Assembly: GCA_965140405.1 (NCBI GenBank)
Contig: OZ223208.1
Span: forward strand, 2,480,001 to 2,544,000
Length of the DNA: 64,000 bases
Source: G963556115 sp963666605
Lineage (GTDB): Bacteria; Planctomycetota; SZUA-567
Direction of reading: 5' to 3'
Shown: in pieces, positions 53,623 through 62,885 of the stretch
Position numbering within the stretch: the first letter of the stretch is position 1
How the letters are laid out: each line of letters opens with the position of its first letter
Notes under the pieces: generated by a model
Told to the model about the DNA's origin: nothing
The model's database searches: none
What the model saw: only the letters and a program-made list of their open reading frames with translations
Position numbers and translations under genes: made by a program

Positions 53623-55014
53623 CTACGCATTGTTTCTAATCGCGTCGACAATCTGCCCGAGATTATTAGCAACAGAGATTGGTTTATTCCCAAACTCACT
53701 TGTAGTGATACCGTAGCAACCATACTGCTTCTTTAGAGCTTCTTCAGAATAACTATGGTAGGCAACAGTCGCATGAGGATCCTTGAGCTGGTGTCCGGTT
53801 AGGATACAAGCAACCGTCTCATCTTTATCAATGACACCTTCTTCGACAAGCATCTTGGCTCCGGCAACACTTGCTGCACTAGCAGGCTCGCACCCAAGCC
53901 CTTCCCTTGCAACCCACGCCTTAGCATCAACAATCTGCTGATCACTTACCGCTCTTGCCACACCATTTGTCGCATCTAGAGCTCTTAAACACTTTTTAAG
54001 GTTTACGGGTCTATTAATCTCAATAGCAGAAGCAATAGTATTTGCACGCTCATTGTTTCTATCAAGGTAACGGTAGTACTCACGAATAATATTTTTGTCA
54101 ACATCTCCACCATTCCAAGTTAGGTGACGCTTGTTGACGAGATTATTCAGAGTAGGCGCACCCTCAGAGTTAATAACAGCGATGCGAGGCATCTTGTCAA
54201 TTAATCCGAGTTTATACAATTCGATAAATGCCTTACCAAAAGCACTACTATTTCCAAGGTTACCACCCGGCACAACTATCCAATCAGGAATATTCCAACC
54301 AAATCCTTCCAGGACTCTGAACATGATAGTTTTCTGACCTTCAAGCCTGAATGGATTTACTGAATTCACAAGATAAATACCTTCTTGAGGACATACCTCT
54401 TGTACCCTTGCCATAGCATCATCAAAATCACCTTTAATCAATAGGGTAAGCGCACCATAATCAAGCGCCTGAGAAAGCTTACCGTAAGCGACTTTACCAT
54501 CACCGATAAAGATAATAGATTTCATTGGTCCATTAGCAGCAGCAAATGCAGCCATACTAGCTGAAGTATTACCAGTAGACGCACAAGCAGCAACTTTAGC
54601 ACCAACCATCTTAGCATGAGTAAATGCACCAGCCATCCCATTATCCTTGAACGACCCAGATGGATTCAAACCTTCATACTGTAGAAACAGATTCTTTACA
54701 CCTGTATAGCCCGCTACAGTTGGAGAGAAGCGGAGCTGCGTATGACCTTCACCAATAGTAGCCCTCTTATCCTCAGGGGCAAAAGGCATTAGTCTAGAGT
54801 ATCTCCATACTCCACTAACTCCACCTAGACCATTTGCAGGGGTAGCAAAATCACCCAGTTCTGAGAGTTTACTTGGGAGTTCTACTCTATCCCAGTCATA
54901 CTCTACATCTAGCAATTCTCCACATACAGGGCATTTCGGTAAAATTTGCATTATATCATAAGTAGCAAGACATATAGGGTTTATACATTTTTGGTATGCA
55001 ACTTGAGTACTCAC
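53623..55014 (-). CDS. thrC: threonine synthase
   Basis: This 463-residue PLP enzyme converts O-phosphohomoserine to threonine. It has the lysine in NPSGSFKDNGMAG, TGNTSASMAAF, and GGNLGNSSAFGKAF. The N-terminus has a rubredoxin-like four-cysteine element (C10, C15, C28, C31) before the catalytic core, as in some longer threonine synthases. The start MSTQVAYQKC follows a GGAGAG site. It heads the unit thrC-dapB-dapB and so joins threonine and lysine synthesis. Confidence 0.94.
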   Translation of the reverse strand: MSTQVAYQKCINPICLATYDIMQILPKCPVCGELLDVEYDWDRVELPSKLSELGDFATPANGLGGVSGVWRYSRLMPFAPEDKRATIGEGHTQLRFSPTVAGYTGVKNLFLQYEGLNPSGSFKDNGMAGAFTHAKMVGAKVAACASTGNTSASMAAFAAANGPMKSIIFIGDGKVAYGKLSQALDYGALTLLIKGDFDDAMARVQEVCPQEGIYLVNSVNPFRLEGQKTIMFRVLEGFGWNIPDWIVVPGGNLGNSSAFGKAFIELYKLGLIDKMPRIAVINSEGAPTLNNLVNKRHLTWNGGDVDKNIIREYYRYLDRNNERANTIASAIEINRPVNLKKCLRALDATNGVARAVSDQQIVDAKAWVAREGLGCEPASAASVAGAKMLVEEGVIDKDETVACILTGHQLKDPHATVAYHSYSEEALKKQYGCYGITTSEFGNKPISVANNLGQIVDAIRNNA

Positions 55015-55061
55015 TCCAACTCTCCTTAATTATCAGTATATATTTATTTTTAATCTTATCA

Positions 55062-55089
55062 ATTGTATACCATTACTCAACAAAGTCAA
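55062..55089 (-). promoter_or_regulatory. sigma70 promoter of the thrC-dapB unit
   Basis: On the minus strand TTGACT (55089-55084), 16 bp, and TACAAT (55067-55062), about 48 bp before the ATG at 55014. It likely drives thrC, both dapB copies and perhaps the genes down to 49071. Confidence 0.65.
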
Positions 55090-55154
55090 GTAATATACCG
55101 CGTAATACAGTGTAAATACAATTTTTTTCGTACCTGTATTCTGTTATGTATTAG

Positions 55155-56027
55155 TTATTTATCTCTCTTTATTAGATAATCATGAATAGAAATCTGAATA
55201 CAATTATAGATATTTTGTATGACTATATAGCATACAGGGCCAATAGCCGATACAGGGTTTAAAAAAGTTATCCCAATCCAGACAGAGAAGATTGTATTTT
55301 TTTGACCAAGCACCTGCCCGCTCTCTCTTGCATACTTCTTTCCTCCGATAAGATACCCAACTATAAAGTTCACCGCACATACACCGAGAACAACATAACC
55401 AGTATCAAAGAGAATATCACTAGATATATTATACTCCACTGTAAAGTGACTAGCTTCAGCACAAGCAAGCAATATTGCAAACGCCCAAATATACAGACTA
55501 ACTACTTTTAACCTAATAGCAGTAGAATATATAGAGCCACCAAATTTTCTTAAAATAATTGAGGCAACAAGAGGAGTAAAGACAGTAAAGCAGATGCTAG
55601 ACACCGTATGGTATACACCTATATCACCATCATAGTTTGAGATTACCGGCAAAGCTATCGGCAGAGCCACAGCCATAACAACATTAGTCATGAGCACACC
55701 CATAGCAGCGAAGTGGGTTTTCTTGTGCAAAAATTCAATTACTACAGGCACAGCAACACCAGTGGGAGTTGCGGCCACCAAAAATGCAGCTTGTGAGACA
55801 TCATTACCAAATTGCTTAGTAATAAGGTATATGGGGAAAGGTAATATCAGGTTTGCAGCAACGATAAAAAAGAGTTCCTTTGAAAGCATCTCCTTCTCAA
55901 ACTTTATGACAAGGAAACCAAAGAATAACAGAAGCATAACCGCTGGTCTAATAAGCCAAGAGAGCCCGCTGAGAACAGGAAAGCTCAAACCTAGAGCGAT
56001 AGCTATAAGAATAATAATAGTCTTCAT
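55155..56027 (-). CDS. SBF-type (bile acid:sodium symporter family) membrane transporter
   Basis: The 290-residue protein has about nine to ten membrane helices in the SBF/BASS fold, with AAFLVAATPTGVAVPVVIEFL near the first core crossover and GQKNTIFSVWIGITFLNP near the second. The start at 56027 (MKTIIILI) follows a GGAGAAG site; the ATG at 56039 overlaps it. Substrate unknown: members carry bile acids, pyruvate, pantothenate or arsenite. It follows its paralog on the minus strand by about 40 bp. Confidence 0.78.
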   Translation of the reverse strand: MKTIIILIAIALGLSFPVLSGLSWLIRPAVMLLLFFGFLVIKFEKEMLSKELFFIVAANLILPFPIYLITKQFGNDVSQAAFLVAATPTGVAVPVVIEFLHKKTHFAAMGVLMTNVVMAVALPIALPVISNYDGDIGVYHTVSSICFTVFTPLVASIILRKFGGSIYSTAIRLKVVSLYIWAFAILLACAEASHFTVEYNISSDILFDTGYVVLGVCAVNFIVGYLIGGKKYARESGQVLGQKNTIFSVWIGITFLNPVSAIGPVCYIVIQNIYNCIQISIHDYLIKRDK

Positions 56028-56066
56028 CAACTTCTCCATGAGGAAGAAACTCAGAATACATGTAAT

Positions 56067-56951
56067 CTACTTAACTTTTCTCTTCTCCTGCCACTCAAAT
56101 ACAAAAATCTGTGATGCATTATAGATATTTTGAAAAATGATATAAGCAACCGGGGCGATTACAGAGATAGGATTTAAAAATGTCAGCCCAACCCAGACAG
56201 CGAACATAGTATTCTTCTGTCCAAGAGATTGACTACTCTCTCGAGCAAACTTCTTTCCTCCTAGAATATATCCAAGTCCAAAGTTTATAAAACAAAGTAT
56301 TCCACTGATAATAAACATACTGATGAACATATCATGTGGAACCTCATTCTCCTGTACAAAATTTCTTGCTTTTGCGCAGGCAAGAATAATAGCAGATAGC
56401 CATATATAGACAGTGAATTTCTTTGTCCATACAGCAGATCGCAGTAATTTTCCTCCAACTATTCTTATACCCATCGCTATAGCGAGAGGTATAAGAATAG
56501 TTGTTATCACTGACAAAATGATCGCATACTCACTCTCAGTTTCACCAACATCTCTCGGTTCAGAAATTAGTGGAATCGCAATTGGTAAAGTTACTACAGT
56601 AGCTATATTTGTTGCTACTATAGCAAGTGCGACAAAATCTGTGCGTTTTTTAATAAACTCAATAACAATAGGAGACGCGACAGCTGCTGGAGCAGCAGCA
56701 ATAAGGAATGCGGCCTCAGCCTGCCTATCACCAATAAATCGTACCAAAAGAAATACCGGTATAGGGATGATAAGATTTGCTAAAAGGACATAAAGCACCT
56801 CTTTAGAAAACATGTCCTTATTGAGCTTTACTACAAGAAAGCCCTGCACAAGCATGATCATTACAGTTATACGAATATAATCTGAGAATACCGCTAATTG
56901 CGGACATAAAAGCCCAATAGCAATAGCAATAAACAAGAGTATTGATTTCAC
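56067..56951 (-). CDS. SBF-type membrane transporter, paralog of the next gene
   Basis: This 294-residue protein is similar in length, helix number and motifs to the 55155 gene (AAFLIAAAPAAVASPIVIEFI; GQKNTMFAVWVGLTFLNP). The start is GTG after CGGAGATTTT. The two genes are adjacent and tandem; they may act as one heteromeric or complementary transporter. Between paralogs the motif T-P-T-G becomes A-P-A-A, which may change ion or substrate choice. Confidence 0.78.
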   Translation of the reverse strand: MKSILLFIAIAIGLLCPQLAVFSDYIRITVMIMLVQGFLVVKLNKDMFSKEVLYVLLANLIIPIPVFLLVRFIGDRQAEAAFLIAAAPAAVASPIVIEFIKKRTDFVALAIVATNIATVVTLPIAIPLISEPRDVGETESEYAIILSVITTILIPLAIAMGIRIVGGKLLRSAVWTKKFTVYIWLSAIILACAKARNFVQENEVPHDMFISMFIISGILCFINFGLGYILGGKKFARESSQSLGQKNTMFAVWVGLTFLNPISVIAPVAYIIFQNIYNASQIFVFEWQEKRKVK

Positions 56952-57008
56952 TCAAAATCTCCGGTTAAAAGACACAATATTAACTTGTCTTATACTAGTT
57001 AAAAATAA

Positions 57009-57052
57009 AATGGGCATAATCATCATCACAAGAGATAAAGATTATACCCATT
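57009..57052 (-). terminator. terminator of typA
   Basis: AATGGGCATAATC (57009-57021) and GATTATACCCATT (57040-57052) pair over 13 positions with one mismatch. On the minus strand the stem is followed by TTTTATTTTT, 40 bp after the typA stop. Confidence 0.8.
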
Positions 57053-57090
57053 AAATCTTACGTTCAATATAACAGCAAATAGTTAGACAG

Positions 57091-58917
57091 TTACGCCTTC
57101 CTAGCTTCCTGTTTCCTCTTTGATTCACCCAAGATACGTTTACGCATACGTAAGGTCTCAGGTGTTACTTCTAGAAGTTCGTCATCTTCTATATACTCAA
57201 GAGCAGCCTCAAGCGAGAATATTTTAGGTGGAGCTATCTCCATATTCTTATCACTACCAGCTGAGCGAACATTGGTAATCTTCTTTGCTTTACAGACATT
57301 GACAACTAAATCGTTATCTTTACTGTTCTCACCACAGATCATACCTTCATATACATTTACACCTGGTGCAATAAAGAAAACACCTCTCTGTTGCAGTGCA
57401 TCAAGCGCATATGGAGTACTAGGTCCTTTATCCGAACTAATAAGCACACCCTGAGGTCGTCTAGGAACTTCACCTTTAAACTCTTCATACCCTTTGATTA
57501 CATGGTTCATTACAGCTTCACCCTTTGTCGCATTCAGCAGTCTAGTTCTCATACCGATAAGTCCGCGACTAGGTATAGTCAGCACCATATGCAACCTTGT
57601 GCCACGCATTTCAGTCTTCTCAAGCACAGCTTTACGGTTACCCGTAATCTCCATAACCTTACCAGCAGACTCTTCAGGCACGTCGATAGTCAACTCCTCT
57701 ACAGGCTCCATCTTCTTGCCATTCTCCTCCTGAAATATAACGTGAGGTTTACCAACAGCAAACTCATATCCTTCACGTCTCATGTTTTCAATAAGGATAC
57801 CCAAGTGCAAAAGCCCACGTCCAGATACATGAAAACACTCTCCCACAGTCTGAACACGTAGAGCAACATTACTTAGTAATTCACGTTTTAGACGAGCGTC
57901 GAGGTGTCGACTAGTTACATACTTACCCTCTTGACCCGAAAACGGTGAATCATTCGCACGGAACTCCATCGTCAGAGTCGGCTCATCAATTGCGACTGCT
58001 TCCATCTGCTCTGGGTACTCTTCATCGCAGATAGTATCGTAGATATCAACTTTTGGAGCTCCGGTGATAATAGCAATATCTCCTGCCTCAACACGACGTA
58101 CCTCTTTCTTGCCAATTCCATCATATATACGTAAAGATTCCACACGTACTTTCTGATGCGTGCCATCACCCTTTATCAAGGTTATATCCTGCTTCTCAAC
58201 GACACTACCTCTAAATACCCTACCGATAGCAATACGACCGACATACTCACTATATTCTATAGACGCTACCTGCATCAAAAAAGGTCCAAGTCTATCTACT
58301 AAAGGAGCAGGAATGCTTTCAATTACAGCATCGAGAAGAGGCAGACAGTTATCAGATTCATCTTCCATCTCTCTCTTAGCAAAACCAGATCTTCCAGAAG
58401 CATAAATAACAGGGAAATCAAGCTGATCTTCATTCGCTTCTAGCTCAACAAAAAGATCGAATACTTCATCAAGTACCGCTTCGGCTCTCTCTTCAGGTCT
58501 ATCAATCTTATTGATAACAACCAATACCTTTAGCCCTGTTTCTAGTGCTTTTTTCAATACAAATCTTGTCTGTGGCATAGGACCTTCAAATGCATCCACA
58601 AGAAGTAAAGCACCATCAGACATTTTCAAGACTCTCTCTACCTCTCCTCCGAAGTCCGCGTGCCCAGGGGTATCAATAATGTTTATCTTTGTGCCTTTAA
58701 ACATGATAGAAGCATTCTTCGAGAAGATGGTAATCCCTCTTTCACGCTCAATATCGTTCGAGTCCATTACGCACTCCGCAACGTCCTGGTTATCTCTGAA
58801 TACGTCTGTCTGGCGTAATAGAGCATCAACAAGGGTCGTCTTACCATGGTCGACGTGGGCAATAATTGCGATGTTGCGAAGGTCATCAATACGTTGTAGT
58901 TCCAAATTTTTCTCCAA
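57091..58917 (-). CDS. typA: ribosome-associated GTPase TypA/BipA
   Basis: The 608-residue translational GTPase has G1 AHVDHGKTTL, the switch-I region RERGITIF, G3 DTPGHADFGG and G4 NKIDRPEERA, then EF-G-like domains II, III and V and the TypA-specific C-terminal domain (GKPHVIFQEENGK and RGVFFIAPGVNVYEGM). BipA helps ribosome assembly at low temperature and under stress. Length and domains are complete. Confidence 0.97.
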   Translation of the reverse strand: MEKNLELQRIDDLRNIAIIAHVDHGKTTLVDALLRQTDVFRDNQDVAECVMDSNDIERERGITIFSKNASIMFKGTKINIIDTPGHADFGGEVERVLKMSDGALLLVDAFEGPMPQTRFVLKKALETGLKVLVVINKIDRPEERAEAVLDEVFDLFVELEANEDQLDFPVIYASGRSGFAKREMEDESDNCLPLLDAVIESIPAPLVDRLGPFLMQVASIEYSEYVGRIAIGRVFRGSVVEKQDITLIKGDGTHQKVRVESLRIYDGIGKKEVRRVEAGDIAIITGAPKVDIYDTICDEEYPEQMEAVAIDEPTLTMEFRANDSPFSGQEGKYVTSRHLDARLKRELLSNVALRVQTVGECFHVSGRGLLHLGILIENMRREGYEFAVGKPHVIFQEENGKKMEPVEELTIDVPEESAGKVMEITGNRKAVLEKTEMRGTRLHMVLTIPSRGLIGMRTRLLNATKGEAVMNHVIKGYEEFKGEVPRRPQGVLISSDKGPSTPYALDALQQRGVFFIAPGVNVYEGMICGENSKDNDLVVNVCKAKKITNVRSAGSDKNMEIAPPKIFSLEAALEYIEDDELLEVTPETLRMRKRILGESKRKQEARKA

Positions 58918-58992
58918 GATTTAAAAAAAGTTATATAAATAAAATTATTAATATTAAGATTATATCCAAAAAAACCAAGACAACAATAGACT

Positions 58993-59020
58993 AAAAAAAA
59001 GGTTTGCCGCTAAGCAAACC
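58993..59020 (-). terminator. terminator of the SIS-domain gene
   Basis: GGTTTGC (59001-59007) and GCAAACC (59014-59020) form a stem with a 6-base loop; on the minus strand it is followed by eight T (A-run 58993-59000). It lies about 43 bp after the stop of the SIS gene. Confidence 0.85.
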
Positions 59021-59062
59021 CCTTAAATAGCTAGTAATGCGCAATAAGCGCAAAACCTCTTG

Positions 59063-59683
59063 CTATTTATCCTCGCCGAAGAAGTACTCCTCAAGCATCA
59101 GGCAGATAGAGTGATAAATTGGTAGGTGTAACTCCTGAACCTTGTATGTTTCAGTCTCAGGCACATGTATCGCAACACTAGCAAGTTCAGATAGACGGCT
59201 TTTATTCTCTCCAGTAAGCGCGATCCTCTCTATCCCTTTTGAAGCAGCTAACTCAAAAGCATAGTAGACATTTTTCGCCTTACCAGAAGTACTAATTCCC
59301 ACTAATACATCACCCTTAACTCCAAGACCTTGAACAAGTTGAGCAAAACTAAACTCACCATTTACATCATTTAGAAAAGCACTATTTAGTGAGGAAAAAT
59401 TACCTAAAGATATAGCAGGAAGAGCCTGTTGAATACCAGAAGCAAGCTCTGGAGAAAGTCCTTCTTTCGCTTTTTCAGAGAGTTCTCTCTTCTTAACAAA
59501 CCCCTTGAGCAGCTCGCTACTCCAATGGTCAGCATCAGCACTACTTCCACCATTGCCGCACATCAGTAACTTACCACTATTACTATACGAATCCCGAATC
59601 GTACAATATGCCTGCATAATACTCTCTTCACAGACACAAAGCCTAGGGTATCTTCTAATCAAATCACTCAATAGTTCTTGCAT
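59063..59683 (-). CDS. SIS-domain phosphosugar isomerase (GmhA-like)
   Basis: The 206-residue protein has MCGNGGSSADADHWSSELLKGFVKKRE, the GmhA active-site region, GDVLVGISTSGKAKNV, and GIERIALTGEN. GmhA turns sedoheptulose 7-phosphate into heptose for lipopolysaccharide. The insertion between the first motif and the second strand is somewhat longer than in E. coli GmhA. No other heptose gene is adjacent, so the substrate is by family only. Confidence 0.8.
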   Translation of the reverse strand: MQELLSDLIRRYPRLCVCEESIMQAYCTIRDSYSNSGKLLMCGNGGSSADADHWSSELLKGFVKKRELSEKAKEGLSPELASGIQQALPAISLGNFSSLNSAFLNDVNGEFSFAQLVQGLGVKGDVLVGISTSGKAKNVYYAFELAASKGIERIALTGENKSRLSELASVAIHVPETETYKVQELHLPIYHSICLMLEEYFFGEDK

Positions 59684-59781
59684 AAATAATGAACCTTATC
59701 ACTTTCAGCCTAAAAGAAAGAAATTTCATAACAAAAAAAGCTTATAAAAAAGAACACATAACTTAAATACAAAAAGTATAA

Positions 59782-60687
59782 TTACAGACGTTTCTTCGCT
59801 GCCTCAAGATCTTTTTTTAGCTCTTCATTATCAATATCGAACCCTTTAGAATCTACAACTTTGATTCCAGGGTTATTTTTAAGAATTGTACCAAAGTAGA
59901 ACTGTGACTTAGGAAATTCAGCAAGAGGGTTTTTACTCAAATTCGTCTCAATATCAGTGATATATTTTACAGAAGAAGTCTTCTTCATCTTTGCTGGCGC
60001 ATCAGGGTTTAGTGGATTTATCTTAGGACTCATTCTTACAGACTTTATCTTCCATGGTATTACTCCACCAACTTCTATCCACATGTCCACAATTTCTTTA
60101 CGATTTCGGACCTCACGTCCTTCTGCAGTCTTGAGTACAAAGTGATAACTCTTTGTTCCATCATCAAACTTCTCTAAGCTACCCTCAATATCATAGTAGT
60201 CTCTTAGCTCCTTACCACTAGCAACATCTGCACCAATAAGTAGAGCAGCAATATTTATATCCTTATTTCCAGCGCTCTTCATATCTATCTGTTCAGCTTC
60301 ACGTACACCATCGCTATCAATAGGCTTCACATCCCAGAGAAAAGTACCATCAATCAGGATAATAGCATACTTATTTTCAGGTACAGATTTACCATCGATG
60401 CCCTTATCAATGAATAACAGTTTATCCGGCATCTGAGCGAATACAAACGCTTCGCTGGCCTTAGCATTTTTAAATATACCACCAGACTTCTCAGTAATAA
60501 CCTTTGCCTTCATACGCTTAATCTTCTTCTGTATAGAGAAGACCTGATCGAACGCAGCATCTACTTCACTAGCAGTAAGCTTTTTCTGTCCAACAGCTTT
60601 TTTCTCAACAGCATACGAACTAGCAGAAGATAACAATATAACTAGAGCCATTACAAACGCAATGAAGCTACAGTACTTTTTATTCAT
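59782..60687 (-). CDS. exported LolA-like protein
   Basis: The 301-residue protein has a signal peptide (FIAFVMALVILLSSASSYA), then a beta-rich domain of the LolA/LppX type (AKVITEKSGG, EAFVFAQMPDKLLFID, AIILIDGTFLWDV) in the first half and an extra C-terminal region with MWIEVGGVIPWKIKSVRMS and FPKSQFYFGT. It would carry lipid or lipoprotein in the periplasm. The ATG at 60687 follows GAGGAC; an upstream ATG at 60702 overlaps that site. It is the last gene after scpB and lgt. Confidence 0.7.
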   Translation of the reverse strand: MNKKYCSFIAFVMALVILLSSASSYAVEKKAVGQKKLTASEVDAAFDQVFSIQKKIKRMKAKVITEKSGGIFKNAKASEAFVFAQMPDKLLFIDKGIDGKSVPENKYAIILIDGTFLWDVKPIDSDGVREAEQIDMKSAGNKDINIAALLIGADVASGKELRDYYDIEGSLEKFDDGTKSYHFVLKTAEGREVRNRKEIVDMWIEVGGVIPWKIKSVRMSPKINPLNPDAPAKMKKTSSVKYITDIETNLSKNPLAEFPKSQFYFGTILKNNPGIKVVDSKGFDIDNEELKKDLEAAKKRL

Positions 60688-60747
60688 GATAACAGTCCTC
60701 ATATAAGAAGAGTAATTTTATAGTACATCAAAATAATTTAATAAATA

Positions 60748-61551
60748 CTAACGTTCAAGTTTTCTTTTGTAAAGCGACCAAACAACAAAGGCAACGCCTG
60801 CACCAAATGGCACAAGAGATAGATACTGTCCCATAGTAAGCGCCTGTTGTTGTACAAGTTCTGTCTGATACTCCTTGAAGAACTCGACAAAAAATCTTAG
60901 TAAGAAGTATAGAGATAGGAATACTCCAAGAAGTAACCCTAGTGGCCGCTTCTCTCCTTCAAATTTTTTATCCACAATTAGCAATACAGCAAGAACAAAC
61001 AATCCCATCACGAATTCATATAATTGCGAAGGATGACGTAACACGGCCCCACGATCATAGTATAAAAATCTCACACCCCACGGCATATCTGTCTCACGAC
61101 CAACAATACCTGAATTGAAGAAATTACCCAGCCTTACCCCTGCTGCACCAATAGCAGCACAAAAGGTAAATCTATCCATCATTTCAATAAAGCGAAGTTT
61201 ATAGACTCTTGAGTATACAAATATAGAGAGTATGATACCGATAGTCGCCCCATGCGAAGCAAGTCCACCACGCCAAAAATACAGTATGGATATCAAATCA
61301 CGCTTATAAATATGCCAGTCATAGAATATGCAATGTCCAAGCCTAGCTCCTACAATAGTCCCTATCACTCCGTATATAAGAAAGTTATCAGCAACTTTCT
61401 GATCATATCCACCACGTCTCATCTGCCACTTCCAAAAGAAGAAAGCAATCACTAAAGATATTGCAAATATCAGCCCATAATAACGAATTTGTAAAGATCC
61501 GATATGAACAAATACCGGATTTATAGAGTGAATAAAGCCAGTTTTATCCAA
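60748..61551 (-). CDS. lgt: prolipoprotein diacylglyceryl transferase
   Basis: Lgt attaches diacylglycerol to the lipobox cysteine of prolipoproteins in the inner membrane. The 267-residue protein has about seven membrane helices, YYGLIFAISLVIAF, the H-x-G motif GGLASHGATIG, and GAAGVRLGNFFNSGIVGRETDMPWGV, the Lgt signature. Several lipoproteins in the window (43716, 46089) are its likely substrates. It starts 2 bp after scpB and so is co-expressed. Confidence 0.97.
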   Translation of the reverse strand: MDKTGFIHSINPVFVHIGSLQIRYYGLIFAISLVIAFFFWKWQMRRGGYDQKVADNFLIYGVIGTIVGARLGHCIFYDWHIYKRDLISILYFWRGGLASHGATIGIILSIFVYSRVYKLRFIEMMDRFTFCAAIGAAGVRLGNFFNSGIVGRETDMPWGVRFLYYDRGAVLRHPSQLYEFVMGLFVLAVLLIVDKKFEGEKRPLGLLLGVFLSLYFLLRFFVEFFKEYQTELVQQQALTMGQYLSLVPFGAGVAFVVWSLYKRKLER

Positions 61552-61553
61552 AA

Positions 61554-62660
61554 TTAAATATCCTCTCTATCATCTAAGTCTGCATTATCAGTAGTAATTA
61601 TCTGAACATCTTCTTCGCTTGTTTCAACTTCTGATTCTGCATTACTTTCAATTACAACTGCACCTTCAAGTTTATTATCAAGTTCTTCGTCTTTGCCAGC
61701 ACTTTCCCCTTCACCCTCAACCACCTCTGGCTTGGGTAGCTCGACCTTTGTCAAGCGTCTAAGTTCAGCAGCCATAGGTAGAATATCCAGTGAAGCCAGA
61801 CCAAATTCCTTCAAAAACTGGTCTGTTGTGCCGTAAAGGAGTGGATAACCGATCACATCCATCTTTTTACCCACCGGTCTTATACTACCACGCTCCATGA
61901 GCTGCCTCATGACCTGCCCACACCCTACCCCTCTTACCGCCTCAACCTCGGCCCTAGTTACCGGCTGTTTATAAGCTATTATCGCAAGAGTATCTAGAGC
62001 AACAGGGCTAATCTTCTTATCTTTCTCTTCTTTTATCGCTTTTTTTCCATAGAAAGCCTGAACATTGCGGGAAAATTCAGCCCTTGTCAACATCTGAAAT
62101 TTCTCAGCTACTTCAACAATTTCAAAGGCTCTTTCTGATTCCTGATAGATTTTCTGTAATTCATTTATTGCTTCAACAACAGCCTCACGCCTTATACGCT
62201 TTCCTGCAGCTTTTGCAATCTTTTCAATACCTACCGCTTCGTCAGCCGCAAAGAGAATAGCTTCAACCACCTGTACAAGCGGCATAGCAAAACCTTCATC
62301 ACCGCTCAACTCAAAGTCATCGTCTTCCTCATTTACTTCAGCTTCGTCAGCGTCCCCAGACTCACCACTCTCAAGACTTACCGAACTACCAACACCGAGT
62401 TCATCATCTTCAGCATCACCTACACTCACAGAAGTATCTTCTCCAGCACCGCTGCCATCACTATCAACAACTTCTTCTCCGGTAGTTTCAGCACTATCCA
62501 CATCACCATTATCACTAGCGTCTTCTTCATCAGGAGTAATGAGCTCTTCATCACCACTATTACTCTGAAACCCTCCAGAAGCTTGTGCAATATCATCTGC
62601 TCCGTTTATAGCAGCACCGCTCTCTTCATCTTGCGTGATATCGTCTTCAATTTCACTCAT
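61554..62660 (-). CDS. scpB: segregation and condensation protein B with acidic extensions
   Basis: ScpB is a winged-helix partner of SMC-ScpA in chromosome condensation. The ScpB core is at about 126-300 (MPLVQVVEAILFAADEA, DTLAIIAYKQPVTRAEVEAVRG, YGTTDQFLKEFGL). Before it stands a 125-residue, extremely acidic, low-complexity extension, and another acidic tail follows, so the 368-residue protein is nearly twice the usual size. scpA is not adjacent. It is the first gene of the scpB-lgt-lolA-like operon. Confidence 0.92.
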   Translation of the reverse strand: MSEIEDDITQDEESGAAINGADDIAQASGGFQSNSGDEELITPDEEDASDNGDVDSAETTGEEVVDSDGSGAGEDTSVSVGDAEDDELGVGSSVSLESGESGDADEAEVNEEDDDFELSGDEGFAMPLVQVVEAILFAADEAVGIEKIAKAAGKRIRREAVVEAINELQKIYQESERAFEIVEVAEKFQMLTRAEFSRNVQAFYGKKAIKEEKDKKISPVALDTLAIIAYKQPVTRAEVEAVRGVGCGQVMRQLMERGSIRPVGKKMDVIGYPLLYGTTDQFLKEFGLASLDILPMAAELRRLTKVELPKPEVVEGEGESAGKDEELDNKLEGAVVIESNAESEVETSEEDVQIITTDNADLDDREDI

Positions 62661-62726
62661 AAAATATTCACTTCATACTAGAAATATCAGTAATAACGAC
62701 CTAAAAGCCCACTTTAATATTTAGGG

Positions 62727-62754
62727 ATTTTACACTTTTACTTCTCTCTGTCAA
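62727..62754 (-). promoter_or_regulatory. sigma70 promoter of the scpB-lgt operon
   Basis: On the minus strand a perfect TTGACA (62754-62749), 16 bp, and TAAAAT (62732-62727), about 65 bp before the ATG at 62660. Confidence 0.75.
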
Positions 62755-62885
62755 CTCCAATCGTAAAAGAGAGCTTGAAACCGACAAAAATATATGTAAA
62801 ATCATTTTAATTTCACATCATATAATATATAATGACTAACAAATAGTTATCATATTAATAAATAGCCCAAGAGCAAGGAAAATTA

